Assembly (NCBI GenBank): GCA_035468985.1
Contig: DATISF010000055.1
Span: 186,001-250,000, forward strand
Direction of reading: 5' to 3'
Length of the DNA stretch: 64,000 nt
From: DASVHS01 sp035468985
Lineage (GTDB): Bacteria; Acidobacteriota; Thermoanaerobaculia; Gp7-AA8
This document shows positions 50,475 to 58,991 of this stretch, piece after piece; the stretch's first letter is position 1, and each line of letters starts with the position of its first letter. The position numbers and the translations under genes are program-made. The notes beneath the pieces are model-generated. The model saw only the letters and a program-made list of their open reading frames with translations. It was not told where the DNA came from and did no database searches.

Positions 50475-51014
50475 ATGGCAATCCGTTCGGGCATCTACAT
50501 CGTTCCGACGCACCGGTGGTACATCGAGCGCACCGTGTGGGTCATCGCCGGCGTCTTCGTTCTCGCCGGCGCCGCGCTCGCGGCACTCGTGCATCCATTG
50601 TTCGTGCTGCTCGTCCTGGCCACGGGTCTGGCCTCGATCAACGTCTCGCTGACCGGCTTTTGCCTCGTTGGCAACGTCCTCACTCGCCTCGGTTTCACGG
50701 GGATGCTGAATGAGGAGTGCTCGACGGGACGGAAGTGGTACTTCATGCGGACGGACCGCTGGTATCTCGAGCGCCGCATCTACATTGTGGTCGGCATCAA
50801 TCTTTGCATCGCGTCGGTGTTGAGCCTCGTGCACAGTCCGTGGTGGCTGGCCTTCCCCGCGTTCGTCGGAGTGGCGATGTTCTGGTTCGCCGCGACCGGC
50901 TTCTGCATCATGGCCAACACTCTCTACTGGCTCGGTGCCGAGCCTCGCCTCGTTCCGCGAGCGGGAAGCGAGACGGCCACGACGCAGCAGCCGCAGCCGA
51001 CGCACGCGGTCTAG
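50475..51014 (+). CDS. Membrane protein of two fused DUF2892 (YgaP-type) units
   Basis: A 179-residue protein with an internal duplication. RWYIERTVWVIAGVFVLAG...LTGFCLVGNVLTRLG (residues ~14-74) repeats as RWYLERRIYIVVGINLCIA...ATGFCIMANTLYWLG (~95-153). Each is the two-helix DUF2892 module ending in TGFC. The conserved Cys in each TGFC may be redox active or bind metal; YgaP-type modules are often fused to rhodanese domains, absent here. Its stop overlaps that of the convergent ribonucleotide reductase by four bases. Confidence 0.82.
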   Translation: MAIRSGIYIVPTHRWYIERTVWVIAGVFVLAGAALAALVHPLFVLLVLATGLASINVSLTGFCLVGNVLTRLGFTGMLNEECSTGRKWYFMRTDRWYLERRIYIVVGINLCIASVLSLVHSPWWLAFPAFVGVAMFWFAATGFCIMANTLYWLGAEPRLVPRAGSETATTQQPQPTHAV

Positions 51015-52762
51015 ACGCACCGGTCGGCTTCGCAGCGCGTTCCGGTACCGAGCTCGATGACCTGCGACGAGCGGCTGCCGAAGCGGAACAAGGTCACGCC
51101 TTTCAGGCCGAGCTCCCACGCGCGCCAGATCGCGTGCTCGATCGCTTCGCGGGTTGCCTCGGACTGGAGATTGATCGTCTTCGACACGGCGTTGTCGGTG
51201 AATCGCTGGAAGGCCTGCTGAATCTGCAGCTGCCGGTCGATGGGAATCTCGAGCGCCGTTGCGAAAAGGGATCGCACGTCTTCCGGCACGTTGACGCCGG
51301 TCAGTGTGCCGCGCTCGAGGACCTGCGGAATCGCCGATTCGAGACCGTGCCGCTCGGCGTAATCGACGAACGCGGGATTGACCTCGGTCATTGTTTGTCC
51401 GCCAAGGATGCCGGTCCGGCGGTAGGCGAGAGCGAAGAGCGGTTCGATTGATGGCGTCGTTCCGGCGATGATGCTCAGCGTCCCCGTCGGCGCGATCGCG
51501 GTCCGTGTGGCGTTTCGGAGGCGCAGACCCCAATGGCGATCGATGCTGTGCTGCCAGTTGGGGAAGACGCCCCGCTGCTCCGACAACTCTGCCGATGCGG
51601 CGATGGCGTGCTGCTCGATGAAGCGCGCGACATGCGATGCCAGGTGTACCGCCTCATCGGAATCGTACGAGACGCCGAGGCGGATGAGCATCGCCGCGAA
51701 GCCCATCACGCCAAGGCCGATCTTGCGGTTCGCGCGCGTGATCGTTTCCACCGCGGATATCGGAAAGCGATTGACCTCGATGGCGTCGTCGAGAAAGCGA
51801 ACGGCGAGATGGATGGTGCGGCGCAGCTCCGGCCAGTTGATCTGCGGAGGGCCGCTGTTCTGGTCGACGAATCTCGCCAGATCGATCGATCCGAGGGTGC
51901 ACGACTCGAACGGAAGGAGCGGCACCTCGCCGCACGGATTCGTGGCCTCGATCTCGCCGAGCTCCGGCAGCGGGTTCGCGCGATTGATCGCGTCGCGGAA
52001 CGACAGGCCTGGATCGCCGCAGGTCCAGATGGCATCGACGATGGCGTCGAAGATTTCGGCGGCTCGCACCTTCGCCGTGGTCGCGTGCGTTCGCGGATTG
52101 ACGAGCGCGAAATCGGCGCGATTGCGAACGGCGGTCATGAAGTCATCGGAGATCGAGACGGACAGGTTGAAATTGCGCAGTGACGTTCCGTCGGTCTTGA
52201 CGCGGATGAAGTCGAGAATGTCGGGATGGTCGACGCGCAGGATGCCGATGTTCGCTCCGCGGCGGCGGCCGCCCTGCTTCACCTCTTCTGTCGCGCAGTT
52301 GAAAACGCGGAGAAACGAGAGCGGACCGGAGGCTTCGCCGCCGGTGGAGACGATGGGGTCGCCGCCCGGGCGGAGCTCGCTGAACGAGAAGCCTGTACCG
52401 CCTCCCGTTCGTTGGATCAGAGCCATGCTTCGGAGGGCATCGAAGATCTCTTCGAGCGAGTCGTGCACCGGCAGGACGAAGCAGGCGCTGAGCTGCCCGG
52501 AACTGGTCCCGGCGTTCATCAGGGTCGGGCTGTTCGGCAGAAATAGCCGCGAGTCGAGCAGGCGCGCGAACGACTCTTCGTAGCTTCGTGATTCGCGCAC
52601 GGTGCCGAATCGCATCTCGGCCTGGGCGATGGCGCGGGCGACGCGCGCCGTCATCTCGGCGGGGGTTTCGATGATGCGACGTTGCGCATCACGCCGGAGG
52701 TACCGTGCCTCGAGAACGCGTTCGGCGTTGGCCGGCGGAGCGAACGTCGTCGGAGTGCTCAC
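51011..52762 (-). CDS. nrdJ: Adenosylcobalamin-dependent (class II) ribonucleotide reductase
   Basis: A 583-residue single-subunit reductase making dNTPs without oxygen. Features: LPNSPTLMNAGTSSGQLSACFVLP with the first active-site Cys, RTGGGTGFSFSELRP, ATNPCGEVPLLPFESC (Asn and the Cys-x-Glu catalytic pair) and APTGTLSIIAGTTPSIEP. The C-terminal CEADRCV supplies the redox Cys pair. At 583 residues it is a compact form. It starts at GTG 52762; an in-frame stop just upstream prevents a longer version. B12-dependent enzymes are often under a cobalamin riboswitch, but none was recognised upstream. Confidence 0.95.
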   Translation of the reverse strand: MSTPTTFAPPANAERVLEARYLRRDAQRRIIETPAEMTARVARAIAQAEMRFGTVRESRSYEESFARLLDSRLFLPNSPTLMNAGTSSGQLSACFVLPVHDSLEEIFDALRSMALIQRTGGGTGFSFSELRPGGDPIVSTGGEASGPLSFLRVFNCATEEVKQGGRRRGANIGILRVDHPDILDFIRVKTDGTSLRNFNLSVSISDDFMTAVRNRADFALVNPRTHATTAKVRAAEIFDAIVDAIWTCGDPGLSFRDAINRANPLPELGEIEATNPCGEVPLLPFESCTLGSIDLARFVDQNSGPPQINWPELRRTIHLAVRFLDDAIEVNRFPISAVETITRANRKIGLGVMGFAAMLIRLGVSYDSDEAVHLASHVARFIEQHAIAASAELSEQRGVFPNWQHSIDRHWGLRLRNATRTAIAPTGTLSIIAGTTPSIEPLFALAYRRTGILGGQTMTEVNPAFVDYAERHGLESAIPQVLERGTLTGVNVPEDVRSLFATALEIPIDRQLQIQQAFQRFTDNAVSKTINLQSEATREAIEHAIWRAWELGLKGVTLFRFGSRSSQVIELGTGTRCEADRCV

Positions 52763-53021
52763 CGACGAACACTACGTCCGCCCTTCCCGAGCAGACGGGC
52801 CGCACGTCACTTTTTGCGGGTGACGCCGTATACCGATCGCCGCGCCGGCAAGAACGATATTGGGGCCGGCTCAACATCATGTTGGGGCAGGGTTCGAGGA
52901 GCGATTCCTCTTCCCTTCTTGGACGATCGAGAGCACGAGCCGAAAGAACTGCACGTTCAATCCTGCCATCGTCGCCGTCGCGCCTTGCCCCGTGCTCGTC
53001 TTTGTTTAACCCGCCGGTGCG

Positions 53022-53046
53022 CGATCACCATTCGCCGGGGTGATCG
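53022..53046. promoter_or_regulatory. Perfect 8-bp hairpin between nrdJ and a small gene
   Basis: CGATCACC (53022-53029) pairs with GGTGATCG (53039-53046) around a 9-base loop. It lies in the 277-base gap upstream of nrdJ, which otherwise shows nothing recognisable. It overlaps a possible GTG start at 53040, which argues against that start. It may be an operator or an mRNA structure. Confidence 0.4.
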
Positions 53047-53102
53047 ATGTCACGACCAGCAGCGCCTCCGGGGCGCAAATTGCCTGCGTGACCGAAATCA
53101 TC

Positions 53103-53420
53103 ATGACAGAGCCGGTGGCGCTGGACGCGTCCACGCTGCGCCGCATCGCGCTGCTCGTCATGCGCGTCGGACAGGACGATGACACGCTGCGGCGTCCGAT
53201 GATCGAGATTTGGAACGTCATCGATCAGCTGAAGAAGGATGTGGCGCGCGGATGGCCGTTGAGTGGTGACAACGTCGTGCGCCTCGGATCGCTGATCAGC
53301 AGGCTGGCGCGGAAGGGATCGACCGCCGCGTCGCGCAGGATTCACACGGCGATCCTCAACGAGCTCCGCGATCTGGGACGCGTCATGTGCCCGGACTCGC
53401 CGGAATGCCACTGCCACTGA
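53103..53420 (+). CDS. Hypothetical helical protein with Cys/His-rich end
   Basis: A 105-residue product if started at ATG 53103 (MTEPVALDASTLRRIALLVM); GTG 53040 would add 21 residues and overlap a hairpin. It looks alpha-helical and amphipathic and ends CPDSPECHCH, a possible metal site. No family recognised. Its last 38 bases overlap the convergent V-ATPase D gene. Coding is plausible but not proven. Confidence 0.5.
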   Translation: MTEPVALDASTLRRIALLVMRVGQDDDTLRRPMIEIWNVIDQLKKDVARGWPLSGDNVVRLGSLISRLARKGSTAASRRIHTAILNELRDLGRVMCPDSPECHCH

Positions 53421-54045
53421 GCGCGCGAGCGGCCCTGAGATTCTTGAACCTCTTCAGACGGAAGTGCGCTTCGCGTTCCCTCTCGCCGATGTACTGCGTG
53501 ATCGAACGGATGTCGGCTTTGAGTCTCGGCAGAACCCGTTCTTCCAGCACGCGCGTTCTGCGCGTCACCCGCTGAATTTCCCGGCCGAGCATCTTCAGCT
53601 TGTTCTCGAACGCAGCCACTTCGAGAATCGCTTCGGTCGTGCGTTCGAAGAGATTGACGGACTCCTCGAGATGCGGCGTGGTCACCGCGTAGCCGTAGTT
53701 CCTCTCCTCCGGCGAACGGACGAACGGACCCCACACGGTCAGCTCGCGATAGTGGACACCCATGACGTTCTTCTCGCCGACGTCGACGCCGATCGGCCGC
53801 TCGCTTCCCGCTGCCAGCGCTTCGACGAGCGGCGCTCCTTCATGTCCCATGGTGAGCTGCAGCTCGTCGATGGCCCGGCTGTAATTGCGCGCGATCGTCT
53901 CTCGGGACCGGAGGAATGGCTGGACCGCGGCGAGAAACTCGCGGATCAGCGCCTGTCGCCGGGCCTTGAGAATCGCCATGCTGTTGGTGACCGACGCCAC
54001 CTTCTCTTTCAGCTGCAGCAGATCGGTTCTGGTCGGGTGAATCAT
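53383..54045 (-). CDS. atpD: V/A-type ATPase subunit D
   Basis: A 220-residue central-stalk subunit, mostly two long antiparallel helices. IHPTRTDLLQLKEKVASV at the N-terminus and RRTRVLEERVLPRLKADIRSI near the C-terminus are typical of AtpD/NtpD. With F it forms the rotor linking the A3B3 head to the c-ring. Last gene of the operon; ATGA-type overlap with subunit B. Confidence 0.94.
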   Translation of the reverse strand: MIHPTRTDLLQLKEKVASVTNSMAILKARRQALIREFLAAVQPFLRSRETIARNYSRAIDELQLTMGHEGAPLVEALAAGSERPIGVDVGEKNVMGVHYRELTVWGPFVRSPEERNYGYAVTTPHLEESVNLFERTTEAILEVAAFENKLKMLGREIQRVTRRTRVLEERVLPRLKADIRSITQYIGEREREAHFRLKRFKNLRAARALSGSGIPASPGT

Positions 54046-55379
54046 GACGGCACCAGTCCGAATCGCTGCAGCAGCGCCTGGCTGCGATCGAGAGTCTCGC
54101 CGATGCCGCGCCGCTCCGATCCCTGATGAACGATCTCGGCCTCGAATGCGCTGGCGAAATCGAGCATCTTTCGATCGTCGTCGCTCATCCCTTCGCGTCC
54201 GACGATCGCTTCCAGCCTGCGAAGGTCGCGTCCTTTCGCGTACTGAGCGTACAGGGCGTTGGCGATCTCGCGGTGATCTTCGCGCGTTCGACCCTTGCCG
54301 ATGCCGCGCTGCATGAGCCGCGAGAGGCTCGGTAGAACGTCGACAGGAGGGAAGAGGCCGCGCTGATGCAACTCGCGGCTCAGAACGATCTGTCCTTCCG
54401 TGATGTAGCCGGTCAGGTCGGGGATCGGGTGCGTAATGTCGTCTTCCGGCATCGTGACGATCGGAATCAGCGTGATCGATCCGGGCAGCCCTTTGACGCG
54501 GGCCGCGCGCTCGTAGAGCGAAGCGAGATCGGAGTACATGTAGCCGGGATAACCGCGCCTGCCGGGCAGTTCCTCGCGGGCGGTCGATACCTCGCGAAGT
54601 GCGTCGCAGTAATTGGTCATGTCGGTGACCAGCACCAGCACGTCTTTTCCGTGCTCGAACGCGAGGTATTCCGCGACCGTGAGTCCGAAACGCGGCGCGA
54701 GCAGACGCTCGACCACCGGATCCTCAGCGAGATTGATGAAGGCGACGTGATCGCCGCGCATCTCTTCCAGCGTCTGCCGGTAATACGCGTACTCGTGATA
54801 CGTGAGGCCGAGGGCCACGAACACGACGAGGAACCCTTCACCGCCGGACTCGGAGGTGCCGGTGCGGGCGTGCTCGAGAATCCCCGCCGCAATCTCCTTC
54901 GAGGGCAGGCCGGCCAGCGAGAAGATCGGAAGCTTCTGCCCCCGAACGAGCGTGTTGAGCCCGTCGATCGTGGAGAAGCCGGTCTCGATCAACTGTTCCG
55001 GACGCGCGCGGGCGACGGGGTTCAACGGGAAGCCCGCGATCGGTCCCCATTTTTCGGGAACGAACATCGGCAGGCCGTCGATCGGCTGGAACGATCCTCC
55101 GAACGAGCGGTTCAGCATGTCGAGCGACAGCGGCGCTTTCTTGATGGCATCGGTGAAGACGACGCGCGAGGTCTCCAGGTCGAGGCCGCGGCTCTCGCCG
55201 AAGATCTGAATGAGCACCGTGTCTCCTTCGATCTTCAGCACTTCGCCCTCGGCGACGCGGCCGTCGGGAAACTCGATCATCACCACCTCGCCGAGGCGGG
55301 CCTCGATGATGTGGTCGACGAAGATCAGCGGTCCCTGCACGCTGGCAATCGTCGAGAGCGTGTGCCTGCTCAGCCTCAT
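54042..55379 (-). CDS. atpB: V/A-type ATPase subunit B (non-catalytic)
   Basis: A 445-residue head subunit. VQGPLIFVDHI, GFSTIDGLNTLVRGQKLPIF with no P-loop lysine, and GRRGYPGYMYSDLASLYERA identify the regulatory B subunit, which alternates with A in the head. Its ends overlap subunits A and D by four bases each, so the head genes are tightly coupled. Confidence 0.95.
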   Translation of the reverse strand: MRLSRHTLSTIASVQGPLIFVDHIIEARLGEVVMIEFPDGRVAEGEVLKIEGDTVLIQIFGESRGLDLETSRVVFTDAIKKAPLSLDMLNRSFGGSFQPIDGLPMFVPEKWGPIAGFPLNPVARARPEQLIETGFSTIDGLNTLVRGQKLPIFSLAGLPSKEIAAGILEHARTGTSESGGEGFLVVFVALGLTYHEYAYYRQTLEEMRGDHVAFINLAEDPVVERLLAPRFGLTVAEYLAFEHGKDVLVLVTDMTNYCDALREVSTAREELPGRRGYPGYMYSDLASLYERAARVKGLPGSITLIPIVTMPEDDITHPIPDLTGYITEGQIVLSRELHQRGLFPPVDVLPSLSRLMQRGIGKGRTREDHREIANALYAQYAKGRDLRRLEAIVGREGMSDDDRKMLDFASAFEAEIVHQGSERRGIGETLDRSQALLQRFGLVPS

Positions 55380-56953
55380 GGGATCGCCTTCGCTTTTCGA
55401 TAGGAATCGAGAATGGCGGCGATTCGCTCGTGTGTCCGTTGCGGAGGTGAGAACGCGTCATCCGTGTACGCGTTCTGCGCCAGGAAATCGCGGCGGATCT
55501 CCTCGGCCACCTTCATCAGCAGGCGATCAGCGTCCTGCAGGCTCTCGGTGCCGACGATCTCCGCGACTTCGCGGAGCTTGGCTTCCTCCTGAAGGATCGT
55601 GCGTGTCTGCTGACGCAACGCGCTCCAGTCGGAGGCGATCTCCTTTTCAAAATGGGACGCCACCGCCGCTTCATAGAGCGAGAAGCTCTGGAACCAGTCG
55701 ATGGCGGGGAAGTGACGCCGATGCGCGAGCGCGGTGTCGAGCATGAAGAACGAACCGGTGGTTCGCAGGCAGGCCTGGGTGACCGGCTCGGTGAAATCCC
55801 CTCCCGGAGGCGAAACCGAAAGCATCAGCGTGAGCGAGCCGATCTTGCCGTCGAACGTCTCGACGACACCGGCGCGCGCGAAGAACTCGGCCATGCGCGA
55901 CGCGAGGTACGTCGGATAGCCCTCTTCGCCCGGCATCTCTTCCAACGCCGACGAAATCTCCCGCAGCGCTTCGGCCCAGCGCGACAGGCTGTCGGCGAGC
56001 AGCAGAACGTGCAGACCCATGTCGCGGTAGTACTCCGCGAGCGTGACGGCCGTGTAGATGGAAGCCTCTCGCGCCGCGACCGGCATGTTGGACGTATTCA
56101 CGACGACGATCGTCCGGCTCATCAGCGGCCGCTTGGTCCAGGGGTCCTGCAGCGCGCGGAACTCCTCGAGCATCTCCGCCATCTCGTTGCCGCGCTCGCC
56201 GCAGCCGACGTAGACGACGATGTCGACATCGGCGAATTTCGCGATCGACTGTTCGAGAATCGTTTTCCCTGTGCCGAATCCACCGGGGAAGATCGCTGTG
56301 CCTCCGCGTGCGAGCGGGAAAAGAAAATCGATGCAGCGCTGTCCCGTGACGAGCGGTTCGACGCGAAACAGCTTTTGTCGAAAGGGCCGAGGCAGACGGA
56401 CCGGCCACTGGTGAAAGAGAGAGATCGGCTCGCCGTTCTCGAGCGTTGCGATCGCGGCGTCACCGGCGACTTCGCCGTCGGCGATGGTATCGATCACGCC
56501 CGTTGCGTTCATCGCGAAGATCGAGTGCTTGAATGGGCCTTCCTCGACGTAACCGACGGCTTCTCCGCGCTCGACGGCATCGCCTTTCTTCTTCAGCGGG
56601 AAGAAGCGCACGCGCTGCTGCATGTGTGCGGACGCCGCCTCGCCGCCGGCGCGGATGAAGGGTCCGTACTGCTCGCGCAGGCGTTCCAACGGCCGCTGCA
56701 GGCCGTCGAACATTTCGCTCAGCAAACCGGGGCCAAGCCTGGCGGTCGGTTCGGCCGCGGTTCCCTCGACCGGCTCGCGGACGCCGAGGCCGCGAGTGGT
56801 CTCGTAGACCTGGATGATGGCGCGGCGCTGTTCGAGACGGACGACTTCGCCCATCAGCCGGTCGCGGCCGACCGCTACCCGCTCGTGGAGCTTCAGTCCC
56901 TTCAAATCGACGCTGACCGTCGGACCGGAAATGCCGATGATCCGGCCGCTCAC
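55376..56953 (-). CDS. atpA: V/A-type ATPase subunit A (catalytic)
   Basis: A 525-residue catalytic subunit. The P-loop GGFGTGKT lies near residue 230; YVGCGERGNEMAEML and SLSRWAEALREISSALEEMPGEEGYP are family hallmarks. It is some 50-60 residues shorter than most bacterial and archaeal A subunits, mainly through a shorter non-homologous region, but all catalytic motifs remain. Overlaps subunits F and B by four bases each. Confidence 0.95.
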   Translation of the reverse strand: MSGRIIGISGPTVSVDLKGLKLHERVAVGRDRLMGEVVRLEQRRAIIQVYETTRGLGVREPVEGTAAEPTARLGPGLLSEMFDGLQRPLERLREQYGPFIRAGGEAASAHMQQRVRFFPLKKKGDAVERGEAVGYVEEGPFKHSIFAMNATGVIDTIADGEVAGDAAIATLENGEPISLFHQWPVRLPRPFRQKLFRVEPLVTGQRCIDFLFPLARGGTAIFPGGFGTGKTILEQSIAKFADVDIVVYVGCGERGNEMAEMLEEFRALQDPWTKRPLMSRTIVVVNTSNMPVAAREASIYTAVTLAEYYRDMGLHVLLLADSLSRWAEALREISSALEEMPGEEGYPTYLASRMAEFFARAGVVETFDGKIGSLTLMLSVSPPGGDFTEPVTQACLRTTGSFFMLDTALAHRRHFPAIDWFQSFSLYEAAVASHFEKEIASDWSALRQQTRTILQEEAKLREVAEIVGTESLQDADRLLMKVAEEIRRDFLAQNAYTDDAFSPPQRTHERIAAILDSYRKAKAIP

Positions 56954-57270
56954 AGATTCACCCTCACCTGATAGCCGACGGCCTGGCGGATCAGACGCAT
57001 CGCGTAGTCCTCTCCCGGCCTGGCCACTTTCTTGGGCGACGGAAGGATGACGATCACGCCGGGCCAGTGTCGTTCCGCCCGGTTCACGTGGTCCTGGATC
57101 GCCGCGTCGATCAGACGCTCGTCAATCACCACAATGCCGACCGCGGCATCGCTCATCAATTCCTGCAGCACGATCGGCAGCTCGTCGGATGATGGCACGC
57201 GCTGGCCGACTCCGGCGAGATTGAAGCCGCAGCGCGCATCGGGAGCGGTGACGAAGACGATGTTCTTCAC
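56950..57270 (-). CDS. atpF: V/A-type ATPase subunit F
   Basis: A 106-residue Rossmann-like stalk subunit: GFNLAGVGQRV, then AAVGIVVIDERLID and PGVIVILPSP. GTG 57270 overlaps the subunit C stop (GTGA), which fixes the start. Subunit F binds D in the rotor and modulates activity. Confidence 0.9.
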   Translation of the reverse strand: MKNIVFVTAPDARCGFNLAGVGQRVPSSDELPIVLQELMSDAAVGIVVIDERLIDAAIQDHVNRAERHWPGVIVILPSPKKVARPGEDYAMRLIRQAVGYQVRVNL

Positions 57271-58187
57271 AGGACGAGCTCCCGCTCGAGCGTCTCCGCG
57301 TCGAGATCGACCCCGTGGTGAAGAACCGCCAGGTTGCGCGCCTGCACGTAGATGCGCCACATGTAGACGACGATCAGCGCGGCGCCGTCGTCCGTGTGCC
57401 GCATGACCAGAAGCTTTCTGGTCATGCTCCGCAGAAGGATCGTCTCCAATGCGCTCTCATTCGCCGCGGAGATCGTGTCGACACCGGTCACGTTGCTCAC
57501 CAGGTCATCGAGGGCCGCGGTGTCGCGGCGTCTCGCGATCTCCTGAAGACGAGCGGCGTCGATGCTTCCGCCGGAGATGAACGGGCAACTGGTGGCAACT
57601 CCCCAGCGCAGATCCTTGTAAAGCAGCACGAGGTTGCGGAGATCGGTGAAGAGGATGAAGAACATCTTCATCACCGGCTGGAGGCGTCGGGTAGAAATCT
57701 CCTGCAGGTAAATGCGCATCAGCGCGTTCTCGAATCCCTGCAGGTTGCCCTCGGCGTAGGCGCTGTCCAGCTCGCGGAACGCCGGCGACGTCACGGCCAT
57801 CGCGTCGGCGAGCATGGCCACCGCGCTCCGCACGTCCGCGGGCTGCCGCAGAATTGCCTTGATATGGTTGGCCAGAAGACTGCGCGCGAGCATCTCGTCG
57901 ATTTCCGGGGTCCTGGCCGCGGCCTTGTTGCGGAGGCAGAGGACGATGGTCTTGATCTCGAACAGCACGAAGAGCGAAGCGAACATGTCGCGCAGACGGC
58001 GATTCATCTGCACCTGCAGCCACTCGAGCTCCTGAAGGAACGCTCCCCAGATCTGCTCGTCCGACTCTTCCTGTGTACCGCCGAGGGCGATGAGCCGCTC
58101 CCAGTCGGAGATCAGCGCGGTCTGCCGTCCCCTGATCCTGGCGATCAGGTAGTCGGTAGGAAATCCGTCGGCCGCGTTCTCACGCAT
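57267..58187 (-). CDS. atpC: V/A-type ATPase subunit C
   Basis: A 306-residue, almost entirely helical protein of the AC39 family that couples the rotor to the c-ring. LFEIKTIVLCLRNKAAARTP and DLRNLVLLYKDLRWGV fit the helical bundle. Sequence conservation in this family is low; position between E and F supports the call. Confidence 0.88.
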   Translation of the reverse strand: MRENAADGFPTDYLIARIRGRQTALISDWERLIALGGTQEESDEQIWGAFLQELEWLQVQMNRRLRDMFASLFVLFEIKTIVLCLRNKAAARTPEIDEMLARSLLANHIKAILRQPADVRSAVAMLADAMAVTSPAFRELDSAYAEGNLQGFENALMRIYLQEISTRRLQPVMKMFFILFTDLRNLVLLYKDLRWGVATSCPFISGGSIDAARLQEIARRRDTAALDDLVSNVTGVDTISAANESALETILLRSMTRKLLVMRHTDDGAALIVVYMWRIYVQARNLAVLHHGVDLDAETLERELVL

Positions 58188-58191
58188 CAGT

Positions 58192-58746
58192 TCACGAATG
58201 GGACATCTCCTCCAGAACGTCTTTCATCAACGCGGGCAGGATCTCGGGCCACGCTGCCTGCAGCCGGGCCTCGAGCGTGTTGATGATGCGCACGCGCCCT
58301 TGTTCCACTTCAACATCCATCCCGCCGGCAATGCCCGGATCGCACACGACCTCAGCCCGCGGAAAGAGCTTCAGGGCGATGCTTTGGTCCGCTGGATGCA
58401 CTCGCACGCGTTCCCATACGCGCGCGGGAAGTTCAGCGGCGAGCGCTTCGAAAAGCTCGCTGTCCCGGAGTCCGCCGAGAGTTTCCACGGCGAGCCGGTA
58501 GAGCCGATCCGACAGCGCCGCCTTCGACGTCGCCAGAATTCTTCTCGCCCCGCGTTCGGCATCGGAATTCGCTCTGCGCGCGAGCTCCGCCGACACCGCC
58601 GCCAACTGCTCGGCGGCCCGCGCGCGCTGCTCCTCGTACGCGCGCGCTTTCGCAGCACGATGCGACTCCGCGTCCGCCCTGGCCTTCTGCCAGACGGCCT
58701 CCGCGTCTTCTTTCGCCTTTCGACGAAGCGCCTGCGTGAGAGTCAT
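58192..58746 (-). CDS. atpE: V/A-type ATPase subunit E
   Basis: A 184-residue peripheral-stalk subunit with a long N-terminal coiled coil rich in Ala, Arg and Glu (residues ~1-75) and a globular end (VVCDPGIAGGMDVEV, RIINTLEARLQAAWPEILP) characteristic of the E subunit. It pairs with the G-like subunit encoded first in the operon. Confidence 0.9.
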   Translation of the reverse strand: MTLTQALRRKAKEDAEAVWQKARADAESHRAAKARAYEEQRARAAEQLAAVSAELARRANSDAERGARRILATSKAALSDRLYRLAVETLGGLRDSELFEALAAELPARVWERVRVHPADQSIALKLFPRAEVVCDPGIAGGMDVEVEQGRVRIINTLEARLQAAWPEILPALMKDVLEEMSHS

Positions 58747-58749
58747 CGG

Positions 58750-58980
58750 TCACTTCAGCAGGATCATCGCCGCGATCACGAAGCCGAGGATGACGATCGT
58801 TTCGGGGATGGCCAGAAGAATGATGATCGTCGCCGTGAGCTCCGGTTTCTCGGCGAGCGTCCCTGCGCCTGCCGCGCCGATCCTCGACTGCACCCATGCC
58901 GTGGAGAGCGCAGCGATTCCGAGCGCCAGCGCGGCCGCAAAAGCCATTAACACCTTGTCGAGATTCGCGAGTACTTGCAT
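58750..58980 (-). CDS. atpK: V/A-type ATPase subunit K (c-ring proteolipid)
   Basis: A 76-residue two-helix proteolipid: a single hairpin, unlike the doubled 16-kDa form. Helix 1 is LMAFAAALALGIAALSTAWV; helix 2 is TATIIILLAIPETIVILGFV with the ion-carrying Glu60 in PET. TLAEKPEL is the cytoplasmic loop. The residues visible do not decide between H+ and Na+. Confidence 0.93.
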   Translation of the reverse strand: MQVLANLDKVLMAFAAALALGIAALSTAWVQSRIGAAGAGTLAEKPELTATIIILLAIPETIVILGFVIAAMILLK

Positions 58981-58991
58981 AGCGTTTCCGT

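Noticed and set aside
52763..53039. Cobalamin riboswitch upstream of nrdJ
   Set aside because: I looked for a B12-box-like element on the minus strand and found none; a covariance-model search would be decisive.
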